From: Laccaria trichodermophora
Lineage: Eukaryota; Basidiomycota; Agaricomycetes; Agaricales; Hydnangiaceae
Length of the DNA: 64,000 nucleotides
Assembly (NCBI GenBank): GCA_018417955.1
Contig: JACTVC010000005.1
Span: 186,001-250,000, forward strand
Direction: 5' to 3'
In this document: positions 1-17,486 of the stretch, piece by piece
Layout of the letters: each line of letters opens with the position of its first letter
How positions within the stretch are numbered: position 1 is the stretch's first letter
Position numbers and translations under genes: made by a program
The notes under the pieces: model-generated
Databases searched by the model: none
What the model saw: the letters and a program-made list of their open reading frames with translations, nothing else
What the model was told of the DNA's origin: nothing

Positions 1-2
1 AC

Positions 3-806
3 ATGAATCGTGGTAGCTCAAGGGGTGGCTTTGGCAGAGGTGGAGGTCAGTTTTGTACCCCATTCGCTGATACAAACTTTGCTTCTAACGTTTTTTTCAC
101 AGGCAGGGGTGGTGGGAGGGGCGGCTTCCAACAGCGCGACTTCGGTCCCCCAGACCAAGTTTTGGGTACGCTCACAACTATTTTCATTCCCTGCCCTCAT
201 TCATCGTACTTTGAATAGAAATAGGGACATTCATTCATGCTGTTGAAGACGAAATGCTTTGCTCATCCTCGACGACCGACAAAGTTCCGTATTTTAACGC
301 CCCCATTTACTTGCAGAACAAATCCGTTATTGGAAAAGTCGATGAAATTCTTGGTCCTGTGAATGAGGTATATTTTTCAATCAAGATGGGTGAGGGAATG
401 GTTGCAAGCAGTTTTAAGAAAGGTGACAAGGTCTATATTGGTGGAGACAAGCTCCTGCCCATTGAACGGTTTCTCCCAAAACCAAAAGTAGTTGGAGGTT
501 CGCGTTTTACTTCATCTAAGCTCTCTCCTTTCTAAACCCCGTCGTATAGGTGTTACGAGTGAGCCAACAGCCGCGACTATTATCTCACATGCTCATTTTT
601 GAATAGAACGAGGTCGAGGTCGCGGGGGACCTGGAGGCCGTGGCGGAAGCCGTGGAATGCCAGCCGGGAGAGGTTTTCAACGAGGGGGCGTTCGTGGTCG
701 TGGAGGCTCAAGAGCCGGCTTTGGTGGTAACCGTGGAGGTGGTTTCAGAGGCAATGCTGGTGGACGAGGTGGACGAGGAGTGCGTGGTGGTGGCTTTCGA
801 GGTTAA
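3..806 (+). CDS. GAR1: H/ACA snoRNP subunit Gar1
   Basis: Core protein of H/ACA ribonucleoproteins, which pseudouridylate rRNA and snRNA in the nucleolus. Four exons (3-45, 103-165, 225-497, 607-806) give 192 aa, close to yeast Gar1. An N-terminal Arg/Gly (RGG) stretch leads into the conserved core, which contains [28 protein letters not shown] and [11 protein letters not shown] segments. After it comes a long second RGG domain ending at the TAA. Both flanking RGG domains are diagnostic of Gar1. All three introns are GT-AG. The start is the first ATG and lies two bases from the window edge, so the promoter is outside. The gene converges with the Mis14-like gene, 227 bp away. Confidence 0.95.
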
Positions 807-1033
807 CATTTGTAGCTCAACTACCCCACAACCTAATGGCTTCCATTCACTTTCATGTACACTTCGAAAAAACAACTTGCAAATGTATAGACCATCAATG
901 GAAATTTATTGAGTTTACCTTGCTATTCGTACAACAAAAGCGAGAAGCATCAATCATTTCATGGTTTTAGCACATTAACTTCGGCTGTGGCAGACCTTAC
1001 TCTCTCTGCCCGGTCTTGTTGCAATGCAATGGT

Positions 1034-1714
1034 CTAAAGTGAAAGGTCAACCTTGCTATCACTGATGAGGGGAAACTTCAGTGCCTGGTCAAGTTCCTCG
1101 AAAAGAGCAGAAGTCTTTGAGATAGCCTCCTGAATGTGTTGGAAACTCTCTAACAAAACTGTCATTTATATTGGGCCAAAAAGAAGGTGAAACGATGCGC
1201 ACCCCCAGTTTTGAGCAGAACCTCCTCTCCAAGATCATCTAAAGGTTCTGTTATCTCTGGGTCGTTTGCCCGCTGCCGATCCAAGATGGATGATATCGAG
1301 GTTCCAAGCTCAAGCGGGACGTTGCGTCGCGTCTCCGCAATGCGCCTATGCCATTGTAACCGCGTATCGGCTAGCGACCATATGCGACGATCCAGTGCCT
1401 CGTCAAATGGCTCCATATCTGCAAGTTGTGTCAGCAGGCATAAGAGCGAAGGAGGAAGGGTGCACACCGCCTTTGTCGTTGAGAGCCTCGTAGTTATGGC
1501 CATTGACACGTAAGTTGGGTTGGGCCGTACTGAAGGATAGATCAATGAATTGATTCATATGGGAGAGGAGCGTGTCTTGTTCATCACCGAGACTGGTGGC
1601 ACCAATCTGAGCCTGTAGGTGAGCTAAAGCCGCGTTCTTGCAATTAGATCGCAACCTCTGCCAGTCCTGCACGGTATCGACGGAAACTCGAGGAATGTCC
1701 TCGCGGGAGTCCAT
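1034..1714 (-). CDS. Kinetochore Mis12-complex subunit, Mis14/Nsl1-like
   Basis: Three exons (1714-1468, 1418-1203, 1149-1034) give a 192-aa, mostly helical protein. The segment NLRVNGHNYEAL matches the ...NG..(Y/W).. signature near the start of NSL1, and PFDEALDRRIWSLADTRLQW resembles the Mis14 region that begins PFD.ALN. A C-terminal helix (SFQHIQEAISKTSALFEELD) follows a 53-bp intron, so the apparent stop at 1162 is intronic. Known role of the family: part of the MIND/Mis12 complex that links CENP-C/CENP-T to Ndc80. The assignment rests on short motifs in a fast-evolving family; another small coiled-coil protein cannot be excluded. It lies in tandem downstream of YJU2 on the same strand. 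Confidence 0.6.
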
Positions 1715-1783
1715 CTACGAGGAAGAATGAAAGGTTGTTGTTGGATTCCTGCTATAGATATACATTGAATTGACATTCGTAAA

Positions 1784-2780
1784 CTACGATTTTCCCTTCT
1801 TCACTATCTTAATGCCTAGCGAGCTTTTCCCGTCCATTTTCTTTCTCTTTGCAACAGCAGGCAATGTTGCCGACCGCGAGGCTATCAAGGCGCGCGCTGA
1901 TTCGGACAAAAGGTGGTGCATTGCAGGTTCTGTATCTTCTGCCTTCCTTTTCACTGTTACCACGCTCGTCTCAGACAAAGACACCCCTTCTCCACGCGTA
2001 GGCAGAGCCACTCTGGAAAATACCTCTTCAACAAGCTTCTCGTCCTCGTGTTCCAGACGTTTCCTTTCCGCGTCCTCCTCATTTTCCACCTCAACCATCT
2101 GCGCATGGGCCGAAAGATCCACCGATTGACCAACTCTTTCATTTCTCGCATTTCTGGCTCTTATGTCCTGCAAAGCATCCAATATCTCCATTTCTCTTTT
2201 GGAGTCAACCGTTCGATTCTCCAAGGCCTTCATGGGGTTGTTTTCTTCTTCTTCGAGCTTTGCCAACCGGTCCTCCTCCTCAACTGCACGTTCATCACGC
2301 CAGGGCTCAAAATTTCGAGATGCTCCGTGTTCTGCGGTATAGTCGGTGTTTTTGGGATCTGTTTTGAAGGTTATTTCTGCAGAGCAGAGGGTGCTAAGAA
2401 CAGAATGAATGGACGCAAATATGGGAGGCCGGGTAAACCCACCATTTGATGTAAAACCGAAATATCTTTATGCCATAGTAGTCCTCCCCTTCGACCGTTT
2501 CCTTGCGTGCGTTAAACTTCTTGCCTTTGTAAACATATTCACCACATGTATTGCATCGCCTTGATGCGAATTAGTACGGTTCCCAAATGAAGGAATGCAC
2601 GCACATTGAGAAAGGTGCCATGAGACGCACAACTTGCTGAGAATTCTTAGGAAGCTTTCGTCGAGGAATAAGATCTGGGTCAAAGTCCGGTGGGAAGTAT
2701 TTATTGAGAACTAGAAAATGGGTAAGGATTGGAACAAGAAATGCTGGGATATAATAGTGAATACCTTTTCTTTCGGACAT
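1784..2780 (-). CDS. YJU2: Spliceosome step factor Yju2/CWC16 (CCDC94)
   Basis: Splicing factor that joins the Prp19-associated spliceosome and promotes branching. Four exons (2780-2765, 2710-2605, 2559-2443, 2393-1784) give 282 aa, near yeast Yju2 (278). The N-terminus [17 protein letters not shown] is the family hallmark. Two zinc-binding CxxC pairs follow (RCNTCGEY and KCTLCSAE), then [16 protein letters not shown] and the helical [12 protein letters not shown] block. The C-terminus is charged and ends in a Lys-rich tail. Exon 1 encodes only five codons plus one base. The start codon lies 48 bp from that of the divergent DHX35 gene, so the two spliceosomal genes must share regulatory DNA. 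Confidence 0.95.
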
Positions 2781-2828
2781 GGTGGTCGAGAAGGGAGTTT
2801 GAAGATTACATAATGAATCAACTTGAAC

Positions 2829-5673
<2,845 letters not shown>

Positions 5674-5777
5674 TCGTGTGAATTTACAATATTTGTTCCG
5701 AGTCTTAGTACATACTTCAGTACTTCAGTCATTCTGCAGTCATCCTTTACGGTAACTTACTGCAACCTCTGTCAAAT

Positions 5778-6462
5778 ATGGGCGCAAGCCAGTCAAGGAC
5801 GGAAAGTGACGAGAAAATATTTCAAAGCGAAATTCCCATTTCTGTGCGATTCCCTGTCTCTACGTTAAACCCACCCTCATTGTTCTCTCAAGCTCTCCCA
5901 AGAGGTTGTCAACCACCTTTCTGACCGACTCGACTCTCCAGAAACGACACCGGAACGCCAATCGATTCTCGATGCTCATATCCGTGCTCGTATCCAAGGC
6001 GAACTGGAACGTCTACGAAAAGACGAAGAGGACATTCGCTATGAAATCGAACGAGCTTTAGAAAAGGAAAACTTGGACAAGGAGCGAAGTCTGGCGGGTG
6101 AGGAATCAGAGGGTGGCGGAAGCTCTGGGGGACTAAGAGGTAGCACGGCGCTGCTCGGGGACTTGGAAGAAATGCGAAGCAAAATTGACAGGTACAACTC
6201 GCGAAGAGATTTCTCAAAGTTTCCTGAGGTCAAAACGACTGGTGAGGCTGTCGTCGAATGCTATAGGTGCTTTTTCACCCGCTTCAACATCCCCTTGTCT
6301 GATAGTTCGTTTTTAGACAAAACAAAACCACCTCCCTTGACTGCTGGCAGGAGGTTAGCAAGTTCAAAGCCTCTGTCGGACAACTAGAGCAGGTATGCTC
6401 CTTTACAAATTCTCGTCATAAGCTCACATTATGCGTAGACGTACTTTAAATCACTATCATAA
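5778..6462 (+). CDS. MIC19: MICOS subunit Mic19 (CHCHD3 family)
   Basis: Component of the mitochondrial contact site and cristae organising system. Four exons (5778-5843, 5893-6266, 6317-6392, 6439-6462) give 179 aa, near yeast Mic19 (170). It begins MGASQSR, a typical N-myristoylation signal of this family. A conserved VNHLSDRLDSPETTPERQ stretch and a charged coiled coil follow. The C-terminal CHCH half carries a Cys pair with ten residues between (CYR...LDC), the CX10C pattern of fungal Mic19. The last exon encodes only TYFKSLS and is the least certain part. It is tandem after DHX35 (104 bp between). Confidence 0.88.
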
Positions 6463-6810
6463 TGTCTTCACTAGTTTCACTGCTCATCACAATCACGCCC
6501 GCGGGGTGGAGGAATTAATATCTTTATCCAAACTGACAAGGCGCGCGTGTCCTGAGGGTTGATATATGATAGTCCATGTCTAAATGTTCCGAATCTGCAC
6601 ATCTCCGCCGAGCAGAACAGCGAACCATGCTCCCACTGCTAGACACAACTAAACTCGTGGCACTTCTTCGCCGATTTGTTACCGCGATCGCTGATATGTA
6701 TGTAGCTCTTATTTCAGTTTGACGCTCCTACATATATCAATACAATAAACACAATCGTTACATTTTGAATTATCCCTCAGTGCATCGAAAAAGCGGTCAA
6801 ACATTCAAGC
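6463..6810. other. Convergent intergenic region (MIC19 / CDC5)
   Basis: The region holds the 3' ends of MIC19 and CDC5. The only open stretch is a 48-codon plus-strand ORF at 6576-6722 (MSKCSESAHL...IADMYVALISV). It matches no family I know and is short enough to be chance. I see no RNA gene or repeat. Confidence 0.5.
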
Positions 6811-9747
<2,937 letters not shown>

Positions 9748-10335
9748 GATAGAGCGAGCCAACTGCTGCCAGTGCTGGAGGTCGGAGCGTGACGACGTGA
9801 CCTGGGCTCGTGAATGGGACACGTGACTTAGCTTTGGGTAGCCGGTCGGTGAACAAGCCGGTCAGCGGGGCAGAGGGTGTTCTCCAGGAGAGTCAAGCGC
9901 AGTTAAAATAAAGTCGACTCAATTGTCTACAAATTACCTATTGATTGTTGAACTGCCAAGTTGTTACGAGTCCTACTATTGATCGTAATCCAAGTAGTGT
10001 AATGAGTTATCCAAGAGTTCCACAGAGTTATCTAATGAGCTCTAATGAGTTATGTTATTATCTAATATATAATATCAAGTTACCGGAAATGCAGTCTCAT
10101 CAGCACGGTTCAACCAGGTCCAACCCCGCCACCACTGCCACCACCACCACCACCACTGCGATCGACGTTCTTGACGTCCTCCTCTCCCCCCCGCTCATCG
10201 TTCTCAACCTAATCCAAGCTTCTTTCCGCTTCTCCTTCGTCTTTCTCTGCCATTCCACTCTCACACTCCGGCGACTCTCACCACTTTTTTTTGATCACCG
10301 TCACCCATCCAAATCATTGAAAACCGGACCCAACC
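9748..10335. promoter_or_regulatory. Divergent intergenic region, CDC5 / Zn2Cys6 factor
   Basis: The 588 bp between two divergent start codons must hold both promoters. An AT-rich patch at about 9998-10075 repeats the words taatgag and gagttat several times. A (CCA)n run lies at about 10129-10156. A pyrimidine-rich tract (about 10160-10300) precedes the transcription-factor start, as is common in fungal promoters. The long plus-strand ORF across the region is low-complexity and probably untranslated. Confidence 0.55.
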
Positions 10336-13300
10336 ATGGATGCTCAAATCGATTCAGACTCCAAATCTACGTGCGCCTTTCTTGGTTCTCTCCTTTCATC
10401 ACCCTTATTTCCTCCCATGCAGCCCAAAACCACCTGTAGTTCGTGGTGCCCGCGCTTGTACAGTTTGTCGCGCTGCAAAGGCAAGCCACACAGTTTATGC
10501 TTCCGTTACTCATTAATCGTCATTTTAATCAAGATGAAATGCGTCGGCGCTGAGGATGGCCAGAAATCCTGCCAGCGTTGTAAGCGTGCGAATGCAGAGT
10601 TTGTCGTTGTCAGTGCCTTCTCCTGCCTTTCACTCATCTCGTATGTCTCTTAGATGCGTGTTCGAGAAACATCGTCGAGGTCGAAAGCCTGGTTCAAAGT
10701 ATGTATTCTTGCCAATGGATAGTTTGAGGCACATCTGCTAATCATTTCGATAGGTTGTCCGAGGCTTCCAAGGTCCTTCGTCGGCTTGAGAAGGGCCTTC
10801 ACTCAGCAAAGCTGAAATCTCCGTCAGCAGACTCTGCATTGGCATCTCCCTACCAATCTTCCGACATCCGAGTTCCCCCTCCTCAAGAAATATCTTACCC
10901 AGGCCCCCGATCTGAACCTAGTTATGGTCCTCCGAATACACATTTTCCCACAAATGAGCTCCCCCCCCTCACCGTTCCGACATACCAAAATGGCGATGCT
11001 TATGCATCGTCAAGCAAAGGATCACGCAGCATGGACGTGGATGATGACGAAGAGGATCCCGATCGGAACGAAGAAGATTTTTTCCCCGCGAAGCTCATCA
11101 GGCGGGAAAATCGTCGGAATTCTTTTTTCAGAACGATCTTGAATCCAAACCCAGAAGAGGCCCCTGCAGCCGTTTCTGTCACTCCCAATCGTGGTAGCTC
11201 ATTCACCCCTCCCCAAATACAGCTCGCCCCTTGCCCAGGCGGCCTCAGTGATCCTATAACAGCAGGCATCTTGACTGAGAAGGATGCAGAAACCTTGTTT
11301 GATTGCATATATCTACGTCTCAATCCCTTCATCAATCTCTTCGACCCCGCCTTGCACACCGTCCCTTATGTCCGCTCAAAGTGTCCCTTTCTTTTCACAA
11401 CCCTTCTCATGGCAGCGTGCAAATTTTTTAAGGCTGATAGTTTTAAACCATGTCAGAAACTTGCCAACGAATTCGCCGTCCGGGCGTTTGCTGAGGCATG
11501 GAAGCGGGTCGAGGTCGTGCAAGCATTCGCCTGTCTTACTTACTGGAAAGATCCTGACGACAATGTGAGTTTCGTCTATACACACATCTCACGGAAAGCT
11601 CCTAACGCTCTCCTTGGCTCAGAGAACTTGGACATATATTGGCTATGTCAGTGCACTCATATTCGCTGTTCGTTTCTCTACTAACCTTCATGTAGGCCTG
11701 TCGCATGGCTGTTGAACTCGGCTTGAATCGATATGTTGCTCACCCCGCTCCCAGTGAAACACAATTGCAACGCCTTGAGCGTCGTAACCGCGAGCGAACA
11801 TATCTTGTTCTCTTTGTTCACGATCGAAGTCTGAGCACCCAAACTGGCAGACACTGGATGCTCCCAGAGGACGATCTTATCAAGCATTCTAATACCTGGC
11901 ACATGGGTAATGGTGGCAAGAACATCCGACCTGAAGATGTTATCATTGCTGCCTTTGTTTCCTTACGGCGCATTGCAGTCAGTCTGATTTACACACACAG
12001 CTAAGCAAAGCTGACATGTGGCGCCAGGCGGAAACGACTGATATTTTTTCTACCTCAAGGAGTGCGGCATCTGGTGTGAACACTGACATCAATTACGAGG
12101 TAGTCCTTCGCAACTGCAATGACAAATTAAATCAATGGGACGAGACCTGGCGGACAGAAATGGAACGAGGTAGCTCTTCTCCTCTACCACCAGCTGCTTC
12201 TTTAACTCTGGCCCTCCACACAGCCGGCGGGGAAAGCTTTCACACTTCTTTCCTTGCCCTTTTCCGACTATATGTTCGGCTGTTTTTGAATAGTTTCGGC
12301 ATCCACGCATCCATGTTGCCTGTGCGTTCTACCCCCTCCCCCCTCCCCCTATTTGACCCCATGTCTGACAGGGAAGTCGCCAAAGTCCCAGTTTGGGGGT
12401 GTTATCGATCTGTTGTACAAGCGCATTGGATTCACTGAAGATAGTTTCAAACGACTTCGTCAAGCTGAGTATGCTGGTAAGCGATCTTCTGTCGCGCACA
12501 TAAACATCTGCATGACTTAATTCTGGTTCACAGCGATATGGGCAGGACACAATCACTGTAATGACGGCTTATTCTGCCGTTTTTCTACTGAAGGTACTGT
12601 ACAATATTGAAAGGCGTCAGCAATCTCGTTCATTTATCACGATGTTCTGCAGCTTCTACGGACTTCAAATACCTATTCACAACTGAACGCGAGCACTGCG
12701 AAGGACATTCACGATTTAATTGCCGCAACAGCGGACTCATACTCTGACATTTACCCACCATCTACGTCCGCTGCCTACCACGCACGATTCCTCCGCAGTC
12801 TAGTGGAAAATGATACCTTCAAGGGCCGACGAAATCATGATGAACGAGAGCGGCACGACGGCATGCCAATTGACCCTCGGCTACAAGGTGGGAATGCCTT
12901 CTCTATTCCATTTACTACCGCCGATACAGATCATTCATTCCATAAACGTATTACTGCCGTAGGTGCACTTTCAACGAATGGATCAATACATGGCTCTCCC
13001 CCTCAAATATATCCACATCAAACACAGCGAGCACATGAACAGTCCTTCCACTTCCCCGCATCACCTCATCTTCCTGCACACCCACAAATTAACATGCATG
13101 AAGGACCCGATCTTTCCGGAAGGAACTCTGTCGGAAACAGCAACCATCTAAATAATGGGCCGGTTCAGTACCACGGGGGATATCCCCCTGGAACAGTGCA
13201 CCACGCTTCCGAACTCGACGCACACTACTGGAAGAATATGTTTATAGAACTCGGTTTCGGGGACAATGGCGAAGCCAATGCCGTAGTAGCCACCGTTGGT

Positions 13301-13462
13301 ACTAGCGATACGCGTACAATGCAACAATACGTGGAACATCACCAACATCATCCGCCCGCCCAACATCAGAATCAGAATCACCAGAGCAATTCACATCACA
13401 GTCAACTAACGTACCATCACCACATGCCACATCCCGCTTCACACCCCAACTACGGGCATTGA
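10336..13462 (+). CDS. Zn2Cys6 transcription factor with fungal_trans domain
   Basis: Nuclear DNA-binding regulator. After a short N-terminus (MDAQIDSDSKSTPKPP) comes a complete binuclear cluster: CTVCRAAKMKC, nine residues, then CQRCKRANAEC (C-x2-C-x6-C-x9-C-x2-C-x6-C). It is followed by the basic linker HRRGRKPGSK and a leucine-rich coiled coil (SEASKVLRRLEKGL). The acidic segment DVDDDEEDPDRNEED precedes the fungal_trans region (FDCIYLRLNPFINLFDP, ACRMAVELGLNRY, HDRSLSTQTGR). The C-terminus is His/Gln-rich and holds a YWKNMFIELGFGDNGE block. About ten introns. The one splitting RAAK|MKC (10481-10533) has a GC donor (AAG|GCAAGC). It resembles basidiomycete PriB-like factors; target genes are unknown. 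Confidence 0.9.
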
Positions 13463-13681
13463 ACTCTCTATCCTGCCCAAACCCTGGCCTCCATTTTTTC
13501 AATTATCAACAATGTATTCTACTGCAGCTCTATCATCCATCAAATAACTGACCTCGAGAGGTCTGACTGGTGACCTACACTCCATCATTCATGCTTAGTT
13601 TATAGCCGATACGTATAACAAAAGAATGTATGCAATTGTAGCCACTGCTCAATGTAGATCAAAGATGATGCACTTTTCTTC

Positions 13682-15155
13682 TCAAGAATCTATACCGATA
13701 GGAAATATCATGACGGTCTGACCTACCGCCGCTGCAATGCGTGGGATACCGCGCATAGCAAGAAAATCAAAGTCCCGCAAAAAATGGGGCCGTGGCCGAA
13801 GATTGAAAACCGTTGGTTGCGCTTGAATGAAATTGATATTATAGACTTGAATGATGGCACCTTTGCTTGGTGATTGAGTCGATATTGCAAAATATTCAGG
13901 ATATGTGTGACACCAGCTATGCAAAGATAAATAAAAAAGGGTTCATTGCGGTGAGTTCAGTTGTACCACATACCGAAAATGTTGTCCGCCCTCGAAAAAA
14001 CTCGTACCGGTAATGAGCGGTTTTCCTCCCCTAAGTCTGGATATATCCCAGATAGAGATTTTTGGTCCATAAACACTCCCGATTCTTAAAAGGTGTGTCA
14101 AAACTAGTGATTGGAATGATGGAACGACCTACATGTCAACGGTGTCGGTGCGCCAGGCTGCGGAGGCAGACCAACGAGAACTGTTGCCCATATAGGAAGC
14201 TGATAAGGCGTATGGTTCTAGCAATTCCACAAGGCTCGAGTGACGCAGGTTGGCTTGTTTGTTATCTTCAGGATCAGAACGCCAGTCCGTCAAGAAGATT
14301 GAGCCTCGGCAATCAGATACAAGAAACTCTTTGCTAGTGAATGGATGGGAACTGATGGTAGTTAGTGGATGGGAAAAGGGTATGACATATGCAGTTGGCT
14401 GTGGTCTTGGGGAGGGAGACGGACTGTCATGCATGTCCGATCTAGTTGGAAGACTAGAAGAAATGTCAACGTTCGGACGAAGATCCCAAACCATTAGCAT
14501 TTTATCATCTAGCATGGGTGCTGAGGGCAGTCTCAGGCAAAGGATATTGAAGCTTACCAGAAACTGTAGCAACATAACGCGCACTGTCCTCGCTCCAGCC
14601 ACCACAAAAGGTTATGTCGTTAACCCTGCCATGGTGACCACTAAGCCCACCACCAAAAGGAAAGATGTACTCCTCAACAGACGGTGATTTCGTCAAGAGA
14701 TGGAGGCCATAATCGTCGCCAGCAGCGGCCAGCCTAGTCTATTGAATGATGAGGACAACGAAGACGGGATAAAAGGCTCACTCCAGAAGCCAATCGTCAC
14801 CGGAAGTGGGAGAAACAGTGGCAGATGACCATGCAAGTGCAGTGACGCGTGAACCGATATGAAAGGATGCGATACGAGAGCACTGTGTGTCGGACTGGGG
14901 GTGTATGAGGGGATATAAAGGAGAGAGATTGGAGGTGCGCGCACCACGAGCAAGACGTCGACGGAGTGTTCGCCGCCGATAGCGAGGAGGTCTACGGCAT
15001 CGTCGTTGCGACAAGCGCGAAGAGAGAAAATTTGAGTTGGATGAGGAAAGTTGATGTCCATGCTGTAGGTGGCTTGAGGCGGCCGTTGTTTACTTTTACC
15101 GTATGCCACCTTCAAAAGGAGCGCCAAACCCTTGGCTTCTCGTCGCACTCTCCAT
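13682..15155 (-). CDS. NUP37: Nucleoporin Nup37-like WD40 protein
   Basis: WD40 beta-propeller of the Nup107-160 (Y) complex of the nuclear pore. The N-terminal ATYSMDINFPHPTQIFSLRA aligns with the AYTVDCEDYVHVVEF start of human NUP37. HIGSRVTALAWS follows, then GHHGRVNDITFCGGWSED, ATVSDDKMLMVWDL and SVYGPKISIWDI. It ends PRIAAAVGQTVMIFPIGIDS. Seven exons. The start is uncertain: ATG 15155 (MESATRSQG) needs an unusually short 37-bp first intron; the next in-frame ATG is 15061. The longer reading through 15148 starts at GTG and was not used. It converges with the Zn2Cys6 gene and is divergent from URA6. Confidence 0.8.
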
Positions 15156-15272
15156 TTCCTCCTTCGCCGTCTTCTTCGCCGTCGTCAAGAAAAGGGAGCT
15201 CTCCAACCCTGCCTCTAGCCAGCCAAGACAAGCAGATCATCCTCTTCTTCCACCGCGCCATAAACAGACTTG

Positions 15273-16163
15273 ATGCCTGGCATCGTCGACATCACCCCAG
15301 CTTTCGACAACGAAAAGGTCACCGTTATCTTTGTTCTTGGTGGGCCTGGTGCCGGTAAGGGAACGCAATGTGCCCGTCTTGTGAAAGACTTTCATTTTTG
15401 TCATCTGTCGGGTATGTCCCTCGACCAATTTTTTCATTCTTTTTTTCCTCAAACATCGCCCCATATAGCTGGTGATCTTCTTCGCGCAGAGCAAAATCGC
15501 GAGGGTTCTCAATATGGAACGTTGATTCAAACCTGTATCCGTGAAGGAACCATCGTGCCCATGGAAGTCACAATCAAACTGCTGGAACACGCCATGGCTG
15601 CTGCCATGAGAGAGGGCAGGACTGGGGATGGCTGGTCTGAGGGCAGAGGCCGTTTCCTTATCGATGGCTTCCCCCGCAAAATGGATCAGGCTCTCAAGTT
15701 CGATGAGACGGTAATCCCTTCTATCTTGTCATCCGCATCCATCCTCAATTACTCTCAGGTGTGCCTTTCTACCCTCGTCATTTATTTTTCTACCACGGAG
15801 CAGGTCATGCTCGATCGATTGCTTGAGCGAGGAAAAACTAGCGGTCGAGAGGATGACAACGTGGAGAGTATCAAGAAACGTTTCCGTAAGTCCGACTCTT
15901 GTTTCCACCATGTCCTCTGTTCAATTCATGTTTATTGAGGCACCTATAAATCTGACACGATGCCCGTAATCGAACATTATGCTTCTCTGGGAAAGGTCGC
16001 AGAGGTTCGCTTCCGGTTATAAGCATCATCGGTCCGTCTCTGACCATCTTTGAACCTATAGGTGAATAGCTCTGGTTCGGTGGATTCTGTGTACAAGTTA
16101 GTTGGAGACGTCGTCGAGGACATTTTCTCTGGGGGTAAATATTCTACAAAGGTCGCCTTCTGA
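15273..16163 (+). CDS. URA6: UMP/CMP kinase
   Basis: Phosphorylates UMP and CMP with ATP in pyrimidine nucleotide synthesis. The P-loop is VLGGPGAGKGTQCARLV. The NMP-binding region reads AGDLLRAEQNREGSQYG, with IREGTIVPMEVT and FLIDGFPRKMDQA. The lid region is LLERGKTSGREDDN, followed by KRFRTYKSDTMPVIEHY. This order and wording fit UMP-CMP kinase rather than adenylate kinase, whose lid is longer. Five exons, all GT-AG introns. The N-terminal extension MPGIVDITPAFDNEK is short and not obviously a targeting signal. The stop lies 66 bp from that of the convergent lipid kinase. Confidence 0.92.
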
Positions 16164-16229
16164 TTCCCTAACGTAACACTTCGTATATATCCCATGGATT
16201 CCATCACCAGGAGTACCGAATCATAGATT

Positions 16230-17486
16230 TCAACCGTAGATTGCAAATCCAGCGCTATCTTGAGTTGTAGCAGAGCAAACCGCTCGTCCGCCTGGCAGGA
16301 GATTCCAAATGGCACCGTCTGAACAAATAAGATGGGCACCCTCATCAACTCCATCCTATTCAGACATTGAGATTTTTGTGAAGGAATTGAACAAGGTGAC
16401 CTACGGGAATCCACTCCCAACCCCCACATCGTACATATTCAACAACCGCTGGTCCATTCCCTTCTGTTCCCACCTCTCCATAATGGTCGTATCTCAAATT
16501 GATGTGTGATCCATTTTTATATGCCTCACCCAAAATTGTCCACAGCTTTTGAGCAAACGCAGTGCGTTCTTCTGGGCTATCCCGCGAGATTGCAGGGTCT
16601 CGCAAAGGACGAACGATAACAATCTCGCAAGTATTTCCTGACGATGGAATCGATCTCGCGAGAGGGGTGATTCTAAAAGATGGCTCAAGGCGGTCTACAT
16701 TGACAGTTGAAAGAAAATAGGAAAATGGACCGTCGACGTTCACATTCGGATCGTCCACCGTTGAACCAGGATGGACGATAAAAGACCGCGTTGCGAGGTC
16801 ATATATTTGAATAACACCCGTCGATGACGAGGGAAAGAGCTTCACATGGCCGTCATACCACCTTATACTGTTTTTCTGTGCGGCCACTTTGAACCTATGA
16901 TGATAAAGACGAAGATTTTTTAAATAAAGGGTCACCCTTACCTTTGGATCCCTGGATATTCCTCCCTCAAGCACTCCGAATCACGTAGGATGGATGCGTG
17001 CAATGAGGTGGAAACAACGACGGCAGCCACCGCAATCACGTCAGGTTGCGCCTTGTCTGCTGGCGCCGACATGACTGTAACTGCCATTGACAATGGAAGC
17101 GTAGCACCTCCTTCGATATATGAGAGCAGGGATTGCAATCGATAGTTCATCTCGTCAATCGGAGGGTGGGGAGGGAAAAAGGACGAGTACAAAGCATTTG
17201 CGGTTCCACAGGGGACCAATACAAAGTGGATCTTGGGAAGATTCCGGGCGTTGATTATTTCATGCAGAGTACCGTCTCCTGAGGCAACGAGGACGGTGAT
17301 TGGTGCGTCCAAGTTTGCGACGCAAAACTCTGCTACTGCAACGGCTGCGTGGCCCGCTGAGGTCGTTTCGACAACGTGGTCGACTTTCTTGGAGTGGTGA
17401 CGGAGAAGGGGAACGACATGTCCCTCAACAAACGATTTTGCGGTTTTGTCTCCGCAAACAGGATTATAAAGTACGAGAAGAGGCAT
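16230..17486 (-). CDS. Diacylglycerol/sphingoid long-chain base kinase-like protein
   Basis: DAGK catalytic-domain lipid kinase. The start MPLLVLYNPVCGDKTAK has the N-P.(C/S)G.K nucleotide-binding motif at the very N-terminus. ITVLVASGDGTLHEIIN is the catalytic GGDGT-type loop, here SGDGT. FVLVPCGTANALYSS is the (P/C)GT.N motif. The C-terminal lobe has VVEYVRCGGWEWIP then HLICSDGAIWNLLPGGR, reached by splicing out the intron that begins GTAGGTC. Three exons. The substrate (sphingosine, ceramide or diacylglycerol) cannot be told from sequence. The start codon lies 30 bp from that of NIT2 on the opposite strand. Confidence 0.85.

Noticed and set aside
9945..10439. 164-codon plus-strand ORF before the Zn2Cys6 gene
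   Set aside because: It reads through Thr- and Ser-rich low-complexity promoter sequence and into the first exon in a different frame from the conserved zinc cluster.
15149..15155. NUP37 start from the longer frame beginning at 15148
   Set aside because: That frame begins with GTG, not ATG. The ATG at 15155 lies in another frame and needs a 37-bp intron, so the start was kept as uncertain.
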